Shown: piece by piece, positions 16,019 to 24,166 of the stretch | How positions within the stretch are numbered: the first letter of the stretch is position 1 | Layout of the letters: every line of letters begins with the position of its first letter | DNA from: Gordonia hankookensis | GTDB lineage: Bacteria > Actinomycetota > Actinomycetes > Mycobacteriales > Mycobacteriaceae | Length of the DNA: 64,000 bases | Direction of reading: 5' to 3' | NCBI RefSeq assembly: GCF_014673215.1 | Contig: NZ_JACWMS010000006.1 | Location: forward strand, 186,001-250,000 | The notes under the pieces: model-generated | Told to the model about the DNA's origin: nothing | Database searches by the model: none | The model's input: only the letters and a program-made list of their open reading frames with translations | Translations under genes and position numbers: made by a program

Positions 16019-17380
16019 ATGGCCGAGACGACACTCTTCATCCTTGGTGCGACGGGCGATCTGACCTCACGCCTGCTGCTGCCGGCACTCGAGCAGCTCC
16101 TCGCGCTCGAACCGGAACGCGACGTACGGCTGGTCGGTGTGGGGCGGCGTGAGGTCTCCGACGATCAGTGGCGCGATCGCGTCCGCGAAGCGTTCGGTGA
16201 CGGGCAGGCGCCTGCTGCCGCCCGTCTCGCCGACTCGACGACCTACCTGCAGGCGGACATCGGTTCCGCGGATGGGCTTCGCACGATCCTCGGGTCGGCA
16301 CAGGGCCGACCGATCCTCTACTTCGCCGTCCCGCCCGCCATCGCACAGGCATCATGCGAGGCGATGACGGACGTGGAGGTCCCGTCCGGCACCATCCTCG
16401 CTCTCGAGAAACCATTCGGCACCGATGAGGCGAGCGCCCACGCCTTCAACCAGACCCTTGCCCGCCTCGTCCCCGAGAACCAGGTGTTCCGCGTCGATCA
16501 CTTCCTGGGGCAGTCGATCCTGCTGGACCTGATCGGGGTGCGGTTCGCCAATCGTGTGTTCGAGCCGGTCTGGTCGGCCGATCACATCGAGTCCGTCCTC
16601 ATCCGCTACGACGAGACGCTCGGACTCGAAGGCCGCGCAGGCTATTACGACAAAGCGGGCGCGTTCACCGACATGCTGCAGAGTCATCTGCTGGAGCTCC
16701 TCTCGGTGGTGGCGATGGATTCTCCCGCGTCATTGGCCGAACGAGATCTGCGCGATGCGACGGCCGCCGCCCTGCGCGCCACCCGGGTCTGGGAGGGCGA
16801 TCCCATCCGTGCGTCCCATCGGGCGCGCTACACCGCCGGCGAGGTGAATGGTCATCGGCTGCCGTCCTACACCGACGAGGAGGGTGTCGACCCGGCACGT
16901 AACACCGAGACCCTGGCCGAGGCGACCTTCGAGGTGTGCACCGCCCGCTGGGCGGGCGTGCCCTTCACCCTGCGGTCGGGCAAGGCGATCGAACCCGCGG
17001 TCAAGGAGATCGCCCTCACCTTTCGTCCGGTCCGTCATCTGCCGGAACAGTTTCGCGGCGAGGCGGCGAGCAACGTCCTCCGATTCTCCTTCGGTCCGGA
17101 CACGATGTCCCTGCGGCTCAACGTGCACGACGGTTCGCACCCGTTCGACCTGAAGGCGACCGAACTCGACGCCGACCTCGGAGTCGGGTCGCCGCGGGCC
17201 TACGCCGAGGTGTTGTCCGGAATCCTCGACGGCGACGCAACTCTCGCGGTGCGTGGCGACACCGCGGAGCAGTGCTGGCGGATCGTCGCGCCGATCCTCG
17301 ACGCGTGGCGCTCCGATCAGGTCCCCATCGACGAGTATCCGGCCGGTTCCAGCGGGCCCACGGACTGGCCTGCGCTGTGA
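16019..17380 (+). CDS. zwf: Glucose-6-phosphate dehydrogenase
   Basis: A 453-residue enzyme oxidising glucose 6-phosphate to 6-phosphogluconolactone with reduction of NADP (or NAD/F420-independent equivalents). The nucleotide motif is FILGATGDLTSRLLLPAL at residues 7-24. EKPFG near 125 carries the conserved Lys, and the active-site peptide RVDHFLGQ near 160 has His-Phe-Leu-Gly in place of the common DHYLGK, losing the motif Lys. Length is slightly below the usual 480-510. No opcA, gnd or tal neighbour is present, so this may be a second copy outside the classical cluster. The start has no strong ribosome site. Its stop overlaps the next gene in GTGA. Confidence 0.88.
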   Translation: MAETTLFILGATGDLTSRLLLPALEQLLALEPERDVRLVGVGRREVSDDQWRDRVREAFGDGQAPAAARLADSTTYLQADIGSADGLRTILGSAQGRPILYFAVPPAIAQASCEAMTDVEVPSGTILALEKPFGTDEASAHAFNQTLARLVPENQVFRVDHFLGQSILLDLIGVRFANRVFEPVWSADHIESVLIRYDETLGLEGRAGYYDKAGAFTDMLQSHLLELLSVVAMDSPASLAERDLRDATAAALRATRVWEGDPIRASHRARYTAGEVNGHRLPSYTDEEGVDPARNTETLAEATFEVCTARWAGVPFTLRSGKAIEPAVKEIALTFRPVRHLPEQFRGEAASNVLRFSFGPDTMSLRLNVHDGSHPFDLKATELDADLGVGSPRAYAEVLSGILDGDATLAVRGDTAEQCWRIVAPILDAWRSDQVPIDEYPAGSSGPTDWPAL

Positions 17381-18534
17381 GCGCCGGCCCACGGCCGATG
17401 TCGCTGCGGACGGAGCCGCGGGTCGTCGAGGATCTCCGCGTGCGACTGCGGGCGACCCGATGGCCTGACACTCCTGCGGGCTGGTCACTCGGTGTCGACG
17501 TCGATTACCTCCGGGATCTGATCAACTACTGGGCCGACGAATTCGATTGGTCGGCACAGGAATCCGAGATCGACCGACTTCCGAACCTGCGAGTCGAGGT
17601 CGGTGGCCTCGGGATACATGTCATCCATGCCCGCGCGGCGGACCGCGCCGGGCCGGTGATGCCGTTGCTGCTCAACCACGGTTGGCCGGACTCGTTCTGG
17701 CGGTACCTCAAGGTGATCCCGCTGCTGAGTGACCCCGGGGCACATGGCGGCGACCCCGCCGATGCCTTCGACGTGATCGTGCCCGACATGCCCGGTTTCG
17801 GATACTCCGATCAGCCTGCCCATGCCCACGATTCGATCGCGGTGGCGATGCTGTGGGCGGAACTCATGACCGAACTCGGATATGACGAGTTCGGCACGGC
17901 GGGTGGCGACATGGGCAGTCACGTCAGCAGGTACCTCGCACTCGACCAACCCGAACGTGTTGTCGCCGTGCACCGTACGGACGCCGGATTGCCCAGGTAC
18001 TGGGGAGATCCGGAAGAACTCGACGACACCGAACGCGCGTGGATCGAGACCGGGGCGGTGTGGGCGCGAACCGAGGGTGCGTATGCGGCGATGCACAGCA
18101 CCAAGCCGGTCACCGCCGCTGTCGGTCTCACCGACTCGCCTGCCGGCCTCGCGGCGTGGATCGTCGAAAAGCTGCGGGCATGGAGCGACTGCGGCGGTGA
18201 CGTCGAGACGGCGTTCACGAGAGACGAGATCCTGACCTTGCTCACCCAGTACTGGGTGACCGGCAGCATCGGATCGTCGATGCGGATGTACCACGCCAAT
18301 GCGGCGATCCCACTCGATCAGTACACGCGACATGTGGACGTGCCGTCTGGCTTCTCACTGTTCGGCGGTGACGTGCTCAAGCCGCCGCGGGCCTGGCTCG
18401 AACGAACCGCGAACGTCGTCAGCGTGACGGAGCCGGAACACGGCGGGCATTTCGCGCCGTTCGAGCAGCCCGAGCGGTACGCGCAGGAACTGCAGGACTT
18501 CTTTCGGCCGTTTCGCGGCGGGTTCGCGGGCTGA
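17377..18534 (+). CDS. Epoxide hydrolase (alpha/beta fold, EHN domain)
   Basis: A 385-residue protein. The N-terminal EHN domain (DLRVRLRATRWPD ... WADEFDWSAQE) covers the first 90 residues and is typical of microsomal-type epoxide hydrolases. The catalytic domain has the oxyanion motif LLNHGWPDSFW, the nucleophile Asp in GTAGGDMGSHVSRYL, and the closing His in EPEHGGHFAPFEQP. It hydrolyses epoxides to diols in the family; the substrate here is unknown. The GTG at 17377 overlaps the zwf stop (GTGA), implying coupling; an ATG at 17398 is an alternative. Confidence 0.85.
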   Translation: MSAGPRPMSLRTEPRVVEDLRVRLRATRWPDTPAGWSLGVDVDYLRDLINYWADEFDWSAQESEIDRLPNLRVEVGGLGIHVIHARAADRAGPVMPLLLNHGWPDSFWRYLKVIPLLSDPGAHGGDPADAFDVIVPDMPGFGYSDQPAHAHDSIAVAMLWAELMTELGYDEFGTAGGDMGSHVSRYLALDQPERVVAVHRTDAGLPRYWGDPEELDDTERAWIETGAVWARTEGAYAAMHSTKPVTAAVGLTDSPAGLAAWIVEKLRAWSDCGGDVETAFTRDEILTLLTQYWVTGSIGSSMRMYHANAAIPLDQYTRHVDVPSGFSLFGGDVLKPPRAWLERTANVVSVTEPEHGGHFAPFEQPERYAQELQDFFRPFRGGFAG

Positions 18535-18606
18535 CGGGGCACCACACCGCCCGAACGTGATCGAGCAGGAATCGAGAAGTCTTCCGGCGCGCCCCGGCCT
18601 AACGTC

Positions 18607-19224
18607 ATGTGCATGACAACAATCACCGCCATCACCCTCGACGTTCCCGACACCGCTGCCGCGGAGACCTTCTACGACAAGGCCTTCGGGCTGGGCGATC
18701 GACTCCGGTTCCGGACGGCCCAACAGCCGACATCCGGCTTCCGAGGGTTCGTCCTGTCCCTTGTCGTCGCCGATCCCGGCGTCGTCGATTCGCTGATCAC
18801 GCCCGCTCTCGACGCTGGTGCCACCGAGATCAAGCCCGCCAAGAAATCGTTTTGGGGCTATGGCGGCGTGGTGGCGGCGCCCGACGGCGCCATCTGGAAG
18901 GTCGCGACGTCGAACAAGAAGGCATCCGGCGCCCCGGCCCGCCAGGTCGACGACATCGTGCTCCTCATCGGCGCCGACGACGTGGCCGCGAGCAAGAAAT
19001 TCTACGTCGAGCAGGGACTCGACGTCGCGAAGAGCTTCGGCCGCAAGTACGTCGAGTTCGCGAGCGAGGCCGACTCGGTGAAGCTGGCACTCTACGGCCG
19101 GCGGGCCGCGGCCAAGGATGCCGGGGTGGATGCGGAGGGCAGTGGGTCGCACCGGTTGCTGGTGGGCAGCTCCGGCGCGTCGTTCACCGATCCTGACGGC
19201 ATCGTGTGGGAACCCGCCCGTTGA
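18607..19224 (+). CDS. Two-domain VOC (glyoxalase-like) protein
   Basis: A 205-residue protein with two vicinal-oxygen-chelate modules: residues 1-100 (TAITLDVPDTAAAETFYDKA ... VVAAPDGAIWKVAT) and 115-205 (DDIVLLIGADDVAASKKFYV ... ASFTDPDGIVWEP). Each module shows the beta-alpha-beta-beta-beta pattern; the metal ligands are not obvious, so it may be a resistance or binding protein rather than an enzyme. ATG codons at 18607 and 18613 are both possible. Single gene, 72 bp after the epoxide hydrolase. Confidence 0.8.
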   Translation: MCMTTITAITLDVPDTAAAETFYDKAFGLGDRLRFRTAQQPTSGFRGFVLSLVVADPGVVDSLITPALDAGATEIKPAKKSFWGYGGVVAAPDGAIWKVATSNKKASGAPARQVDDIVLLIGADDVAASKKFYVEQGLDVAKSFGRKYVEFASEADSVKLALYGRRAAAKDAGVDAEGSGSHRLLVGSSGASFTDPDGIVWEPAR

Positions 19225-19269
19225 TCCGGGACCGCATTAGGCTGGGCGCCGTCACCTACCCCCGGCGAA

Positions 19270-19770
19270 GTGGATCAGTCGATGGAACGCATCATCAGCG
19301 GAGATGAACGGGCCCTGCTGGAGAACATGCTCGATCGCAACCGTGAGGCGTTGATCGACTCCGTCGTCCGACTCTCGGACGCGGCGTCGCGGTCACGCCG
19401 CGTGCCGTCGGCGACGACCCCGATCGGCCTGCTCAGACACAGCGCGGCAGCGGAACGCTTCTGGTTTCAGCACATCCTGGACGGACGATCGAAAGAGGAC
19501 TGCAGCGGGCCGGCCACCCCGGGGGAGGCGAGCTTCGCCGTCCCCGACGGGCGGTCGCTCGACGACGTGGTCGACGAGTTCCGGAGTGCCAGCGCGCAGT
19601 CGCGGGAGATCGTGTCCGCGTACGACATGTCCGACACCTTCCAGAACTCGCACGGTGCGGACGTCAGCGTGCGGTGGCTCCTCCTGCACATGATCGAAGA
19701 GATCGCTCGTCATGCCGGGCACGCCGACATCCTGGTCGAAATCATCACCGCCGAGGCCGCACCCACATGA
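19270..19770 (+). CDS. DinB family protein
   Basis: A 166-residue four-helix protein of the DinB/DUF664 superfamily, which usually binds a divalent metal through three histidines and includes thiol transferases such as mycothiol-dependent enzymes. Ligand candidates are His in LLRHSAAAERFWF, and two in LLLHMIEEIARHAGHADILV. GTG 19270 or ATG 19282 may be the start. Mycothiol dependence is plausible in this organism but is inference. Its 3' end overlaps a decayed AraC-type gene fragment. Confidence 0.8.
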   Translation: MDQSMERIISGDERALLENMLDRNREALIDSVVRLSDAASRSRRVPSATTPIGLLRHSAAAERFWFQHILDGRSKEDCSGPATPGEASFAVPDGRSLDDVVDEFRSASAQSREIVSAYDMSDTFQNSHGADVSVRWLLLHMIEEIARHAGHADILVEIITAEAAPT

Positions 19771-19846
19771 ACCTCCGCGGCGGCTCGCCGAGTTCGCGGG
19801 TGAATGCGGTGACAAAGGCGGAGGGCGTCGAGTAACCCGCACGGGC
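19745..19846 (-). pseudogene. 3' fragment of an AraC-family regulator gene
   Basis: Read on the minus strand, 33 codons up to a TGA at 19745 encode the second HTH and tail of an AraC-type protein: ARAGYSTPSAFVTAFTRELG followed by EPPRRFM. This is the conserved end of the family (GYSSPSAFxxAFRRxxGxxPxxY). Upstream of 19846 the frame loses all similarity, because it meets the truncated VOC gene. A deletion remnant. Confidence 0.7.
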
Positions 19847-20037
19847 ACCCCACCCTGGGACTGGAGTGCACGTTTGCGGTCGACGACGTCGACGCGACCG
19901 CGCAATCGGTGCGCGATGCGGGTGGCACGATCCTCATGGAGCGATTCACCATCGCGGGCGTCGGCCATCTGATCTTCTTCGCCGATCCGGCGGGCAACCC
20001 GATCGGGGCCATGCAGTACGACGATCAAGCGGGGTAG
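19846..20037 (+). pseudogene. 3' fragment of a VOC (PhnB/glyoxalase-like) gene
   Basis: 63 codons ending in TAG at 20037 encode the C-terminal half of a VOC protein: LECTFAVDDVDATAQSVRDA, then GGTILMERFTIAGVGHLIFF and ADPAGNPIGAMQYDD. No start codon or N-terminal module is present; upstream sequence is the AraC fragment in opposite orientation. The parent was probably divergent from that regulator. The stop overlaps the 3' end of the ArsR-type gene. Confidence 0.75.
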
Positions 20038-20807
20038 CCGGCCCGATCCATGCCCGCAGGAGAACCGCACAGCCGGTCGAGGTGTGGTCGCCCAGATTCG
20101 GTGATCGTCACACTGCGCGGGGTGGTCCCGCGAGCGATCCATCCCTGCTCGAAGAGAAATGTGGCAAGCGCGCTGCCGTGGGGACCGGCGAGGTGATGGG
20201 CCTGCTCGGTCCAGTCGGTGCAGTACCGCAGCGTGGTGTCGACACGTAGGAGTCGTTGGGGCACGCCCCAATCGGACAGCGCCCCGGCCCCCTCCGGGGT
20301 GAGTCGATAGTCGATCGCGTGACCGGGTGCGGAGAGTCTGTCATCGGTGTCGGGGTGGTGCAGACCGTTGCCGCCGACGACCCAGCGGCGGTCGAGCAGG
20401 GCTCGGAACAGATGCACGCCGAGATGCCCTGCCAGGTGTTGATAGCAGGTGCGCCCGCTGCGGAGGGCGTGCGCTCGGGTGTGCTGGCGCAGCGACGTGA
20501 TGGGTTCGCGTGGTGCCAGGCGGGCCAGCGCCTCCAGCACGCCCTCGACGTCCGGCGTGGACAGCCGATAGTAGCGGTGGCGGCCATGCTGCTCCGCGGT
20601 GACGAGACCTTGATCGCGAAGTCGCGACAAATGATTGCTGATCGTGGAGGCGGACACGCCGGCCTCGGCCGCGAGACGTCCGGCCGGTAGCGCCCGCCCG
20701 TCGGCCAGAGCCATCAGCACTCGGATCCGCCGCGGATCGGCAAACCCCGCGGCGACCACCGCGAGGTCGGGGTCACCGCCGGTCGGCACCTCTCGTGGAG
20801 TGCGCAT
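20025..20807 (-). CDS. ArsR-family (winged-helix) regulator with long C-terminal domain
   Basis: A 260-residue protein. The N-terminal ArsR-type winged helix runs from about residue 20 to 95: FADPRRIRVLMALADGRALP, then LAAEAGVSASTISNHLSRLR and GLVTAEQHGRHRYYRLS. The remaining 160 residues hold the C-terminal region seen in a subgroup of actinobacterial ArsR proteins, with several His and Cys (RTCYQHLAGHLGVHLFRALL; RYCTDWTEQAHHLAG) that might sense a ligand. It diverges from the MFS exporter gene at 20872 with 64 bp between starts and probably represses it. Confidence 0.85.
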   Translation of the reverse strand: MRTPREVPTGGDPDLAVVAAGFADPRRIRVLMALADGRALPAGRLAAEAGVSASTISNHLSRLRDQGLVTAEQHGRHRYYRLSTPDVEGVLEALARLAPREPITSLRQHTRAHALRSGRTCYQHLAGHLGVHLFRALLDRRWVVGGNGLHHPDTDDRLSAPGHAIDYRLTPEGAGALSDWGVPQRLLRVDTTLRYCTDWTEQAHHLAGPHGSALATFLFEQGWIARGTTPRSVTITESGRPHLDRLCGSPAGMDRAGYPA

Positions 20808-20871
20808 GGTTCGACGATACGACGGAGATGCTTCGACGCCGGCTGAAATGTCGCGTGACCACGATGGACGC

Positions 20872-22275
20872 ATGGCTGAGATCTCTCGTCTGCGCCGATC
20901 GGTCGTCGTCGCCCTCTGCGGCGGGTACTTCCTGGTGTTGCTCGACGTCACCGTGGTCAACGTGGCACTGCCTTCCATCGGTCACGCGTTGTCGGCGCAG
21001 GGTGCCGGGCTCGCGTCCATCGTCGACGCCTACACCGTGCCGCTCGCGGCTCTGCTCCTGTCGGCCGGGGCGATCGGCGATCGTGTCGGTCACCGGCGGA
21101 TGGTGCTCGTGGGACTGATCGGGTTCGGCGCGGCATCGGTGCTGTGTGCGTCGGCGTCCGGGTTGTCGGTGCTGATCCTGGGCCGTCTGGTTCAGGGCGT
21201 GGCCGCCGCCGTGATGCTCCCGGGCACATTGGCGATGCTGACCGAGTCCGCCGTCGATGATCGGCAGCGCACCCGGTTGGTCGGTGTGTGGGCAGCCGTC
21301 GGCGGGGCGGCGGTGCCGGCAGGGCCGGTGATCGGTGGCTTCCTCGTGCAGGAGTGGGGATGGCCGTCGGTGTTCTGGGTCAACGTGCCGGTGATCGCCG
21401 CGACGGCGGTGATGATCGCACGGTCCGAACCGGCTGCGTTCCAACGTGATGCTGATCCGGTCGGCGACGATCGGGTGGATTGGGCCGGTGCCGTGGTGCT
21501 GGCTGCGGCCATAGCCGCTGCGACTGTGGCAGTGTTGCGAATCCGCTCGACGCCGACAGACGCCGTCGTCGCACTGAGTATCGCCGTTGCCGCGTCGGTC
21601 GGGTTCGTGAACATCGAACGGCGAACGCGCACACCGTTACTCCGGGTCGAACGATCCGCGAGTAGATCACTGATCGCGGCCTGCCTCGTCGCCGGATTGA
21701 TGAACGCCTGTGTGCTCGGGACGTTGTTCGTCCTCACCCAGCTCCTACAGTCCGTCCACCATCTGAGCCCGTCGGCGACCGGCCTGGTCTTGTTGCCCGC
21801 GTTGCTCCCGCTACCGTTGCTGGGCCCGGTGTCGGCGCGGACGACGGCGCGGTTCGGCCCGTGGCCGACCTCCGCTCTCGGACTCACGATGTCGGCCATC
21901 GGATTCGCGGTGATCGCCTCGACCGCGGACTCGCTCGATCGTCCCCTCGTGGCGGCGGGATTCGTGGTGTGGGGAATCGGCTTGGGGATGCTGACGCCGG
22001 CAATCGTCACCGCCGCGATCGAGGCCGCCCCGGCAACTCCCGGAGCCGCCTCGGGAGCCTCCAACACGGCCCGGCAGATCGGGGCCGCGCTGGGCGTCGC
22101 GATCTTCGCCGCGGCGACAGGCTCGAGTGGGGCGCCCGGCTTCGATCAACGCGTGTCCTGGGCAATCGTCACGGCTGCCGCCGCTTTTGCGATCGCCGCA
22201 GCGATCATCACCGCACGCCGTGTCCGATTGGGCAGGAGTCGGGCCGCGCCGCGCGCCCGGCCAGGACCCCGGTGA
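20872..22275 (+). CDS. MFS drug transporter, DHA2 type
   Basis: A 467-residue membrane protein with about 14 hydrophobic segments. The N terminus has the DHA2 motif LDVTVVNVALPSIGHAL in helix 1; motif A between helices 2 and 3 is GAIGDRVGHRRM; motif C in helix 5 is GAAVPAGPVIGGFLVQEWGW. Predicted proton-driven efflux of a small toxic compound. ATG 20872 is selected by position relative to helix 1; other in-frame starts exist upstream but run into the ArsR gene. The divergent ArsR-type regulator probably controls it. Confidence 0.87.
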   Translation: MAEISRLRRSVVVALCGGYFLVLLDVTVVNVALPSIGHALSAQGAGLASIVDAYTVPLAALLLSAGAIGDRVGHRRMVLVGLIGFGAASVLCASASGLSVLILGRLVQGVAAAVMLPGTLAMLTESAVDDRQRTRLVGVWAAVGGAAVPAGPVIGGFLVQEWGWPSVFWVNVPVIAATAVMIARSEPAAFQRDADPVGDDRVDWAGAVVLAAAIAAATVAVLRIRSTPTDAVVALSIAVAASVGFVNIERRTRTPLLRVERSASRSLIAACLVAGLMNACVLGTLFVLTQLLQSVHHLSPSATGLVLLPALLPLPLLGPVSARTTARFGPWPTSALGLTMSAIGFAVIASTADSLDRPLVAAGFVVWGIGLGMLTPAIVTAAIEAAPATPGAASGASNTARQIGAALGVAIFAAATGSSGAPGFDQRVSWAIVTAAAAFAIAAAIITARRVRLGRSRAAPRARPGPR

Positions 22276-22339
22276 TGTTAAACGCCACTGTCTATGATTT
22301 GCTGTCCTGACGCTGAGATTCGACGAGGGGAATTCTTCG

Positions 22340-22777
22340 ATGGGGTGGGCGGTATCGGTGATTCCTGACCGCGTCGAGGCGCTCTTCGAGTTCTGGCCGG
22401 ATCTGACGGCTGCCGAAGTTGTGGGGCGTGCTCGAGCGCGAGGCCATCGCCTCGACGTCGGCACCCTGTCGGCCGTTCGGTCCGGTCATATCGCGCACCC
22501 GTCGGTCGAGATCGTCATCGCCATCGCCGCCGGGTTCGGCGTGAGTCCGGAGTATTTCGCGGAAGCCGGCGAGACGCAGGCCGCCGGCGACGACATCCGG
22601 ACCGCGCGGCTCGAGGTCGACCACGACCTGTGGATGATGGCCGTGGCGATCGCCCGCCTCCCGCCCGATCGGCGCGACAGTGTTCTCGAGTTGCTCGACG
22701 TTCTCGAGACGACCGATCGCCCACGGCCGCGGCCTGCCTCGCCGGACCCCGACGAGCTGCGGCGAGAGAGCTCGTGA
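22340..22777 (+). CDS. XRE-type HTH protein, EspR-like
   Basis: A 145-residue protein. An N-terminal HTH spans about residues 10-75 (DRVEALFEFWPDLTAAEVVG, LDVGTLSAVRSGHIAHPSVE, IAIAAGFGVSPEYF), then a linker and a C-terminal helical segment (LWMMAVAIARLPPDRRDSVL). The order and the short dimerisation region resemble mycobacterial EspR, a nucleoid-associated regulator, and small XRE proteins of Rhodococcus and Gordonia. GACGAGGGG precedes the ATG. Similarity is judged by eye; targets are unknown. Confidence 0.7.
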   Translation: MGWAVSVIPDRVEALFEFWPDLTAAEVVGRARARGHRLDVGTLSAVRSGHIAHPSVEIVIAIAAGFGVSPEYFAEAGETQAAGDDIRTARLEVDHDLWMMAVAIARLPPDRRDSVLELLDVLETTDRPRPRPASPDPDELRRESS

Positions 22778-22848
22778 GGGGCCGATGATTCTTCCGGACT
22801 CGTGCAGTCTGACCATCGTCAGCAACGTCGAGAGTGCAGGATTGTGGA

Positions 22849-23499
22849 ATGGGTCAGTTATTGAAAGTGCAGAACTTCACGGTGTCGCGCGACGGCTTCG
22901 GCGCCGGTGACGGCCAGAGCCTCGAACGGCCCTTCGGCCACGCCGATCCGGCTTCGCTGATGTCGTGGGCGGGCGCGACCGCGAGCTGGCCCAACCGCAC
23001 CGACCCAGGCGGCAGTCGCGGTCTCGACGACTACCTGACCCGCGACTTCAGCCACAACATCGGTGCCGAGATCATGGGCAGTCACAAGTTCAGCCCGTAT
23101 CGCGGCCCCTGGGAGGACCACAGCTGGCTCGGGTGGTGGGGCGACGAGCCGCCGTTCCATACGCCGGTGTTCGTCCTGACCCATCACCTGCGACCGTCGT
23201 TCACCCTGTCGGACACGACGTTCCACTTCATCGACGACGACCCGGCGACGGCCCTCGAGAAGGCGCAGGCCGCCGCGAACGGGAAGGATGTGCGGCTCGG
23301 TGGCGGCGCGACCACCGTGCGGGAGTTCCTCGACGCAGGTCTGGTGGACACCTTGCATGTGGCGGTCTCCAACGAGGTCGAGCTCGGGTCCGGGGTTCGA
23401 CTCTGGGAGTCACCCGACGAGCTGCTCGATCGCTATCACTGCGACGTCGTGCCCAGTCCGGGCGGTGCGGTCACGCATCACCTGTTCTGGCGGCGGTGA
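22849..23499 (+). CDS. Dihydrofolate reductase-like (RibD C-terminal) protein
   Basis: A 216-residue protein of the RibD C-terminal/dihydrofolate reductase superfamily. It has the N-terminal strand LKVQNFTVSRDGFGAG, the central AEIMGSHKFSPYRGPW (the common GRxT/MG helix), VFVLTHHLRPSF, and the cofactor loop VRLGGGATTVREFLDAGLVD. Probably an NAD(P)H-dependent oxidoreductase; substrate unknown and it is unlikely to replace true DHFR. The ATG at 22849 has a weak ribosome site. It converges with a second member of the superfamily; the two 3' ends overlap by 29 bp. Confidence 0.82.
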   Translation: MGQLLKVQNFTVSRDGFGAGDGQSLERPFGHADPASLMSWAGATASWPNRTDPGGSRGLDDYLTRDFSHNIGAEIMGSHKFSPYRGPWEDHSWLGWWGDEPPFHTPVFVLTHHLRPSFTLSDTTFHFIDDDPATALEKAQAAANGKDVRLGGGATTVREFLDAGLVDTLHVAVSNEVELGSGVRLWESPDELLDRYHCDVVPSPGGAVTHHLFWRR

Positions 23500-24073
23500 G
23501 ATAACGCAGGTGAGTGGCGCGGCGACCGGGGACGACCGTCGGGTCTGCGAGGAGCCGATGGCCGTTCGCCAGCGGGCCGAAGTAGCGGATCCCATCGCCG
23601 AAGAGGACCGGTACGAGGCTGACGCAGATCTCGTCGACCAGATCGAGGTCGAGGGCCTGTTGGATGATCGTCGGGCTGGCGATGATCACATCGGCGGAAC
23701 CGGCGATCTGCCGCGCCCGTGAGATGGCGTCGGCGACGTCGCCGACGAAGGTGGTGTTCGGCCACCGGGTCGTGGCGTCCTCGGGTGGGTGATGCGTGAC
23801 GACGACGACCGGGACGCCGACCGGGTGGTGGTCGCCCCAGCCGTCGGTGATGTCGAACAGGCGTCGCCCGGACACCAGTGCGCCGGCGTTGCCGGTCAGT
23901 TCGCCGAGAACGTCCGCGTCGGCACCGTCGACGTGGAATCCGACGTCGTCATTCGCGCTGGGCACCGCTGTCTCACCGGCGTCGTACCAGGCGAACAGCT
24001 CGCCGGGATCGTCGTTGCGGTCGGCGATGAAGCCGTCGAGCGACATCGTCATGTGTGTGATGACTTTTCCCAT
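23471..24073 (-). CDS. Dihydrofolate reductase-like (RibD C-terminal) protein
   Basis: A 200-residue protein of the same superfamily as its convergent neighbour but in a different branch. It starts with KVITHMTMSLDGFIADRNDD, the usual first strand, followed by GALVSGRRLFDITDGWGDHH, VVVVTHHPPED, and the cofactor loop DVIIASPTIIQQALDLDLVD. GAGGAGG lies before the ATG, directly after a long hairpin (24084-24127). Predicted NADPH-dependent reductase; substrate not known. Confidence 0.85.
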   Translation of the reverse strand: MGKVITHMTMSLDGFIADRNDDPGELFAWYDAGETAVPSANDDVGFHVDGADADVLGELTGNAGALVSGRRLFDITDGWGDHHPVGVPVVVVTHHPPEDATTRWPNTTFVGDVADAISRARQIAGSADVIIASPTIIQQALDLDLVDEICVSLVPVLFGDGIRYFGPLANGHRLLADPTVVPGRRATHLRYLTAARTGDA

Positions 24074-24083
24074 GGTCGAGCCT

Positions 24084-24127
24084 CCTCGGTCGCGCCGGTC
24101 AACAGTTGTGACCAGGCGCGACCGAGG
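24084..24127 (-). terminator. Long hairpin between the cutinase gene and the DHFR-like gene
   Basis: CCTCGGTCGCGCC (24084-24096) pairs perfectly with GGCGCGACCGAGG (24115-24127); inside, GGTCA and TGACC extend the stem. It follows the cutinase stop by 39 bp and ends right at the GAGGAGG ribosome site of the next gene, so it may end the cutinase transcript or control access to that site. Confidence 0.6.
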
Positions 24128-24166
24128 AACTCATCGGAGTGGGAAAGGGACGTCGATGGTCAGGCT

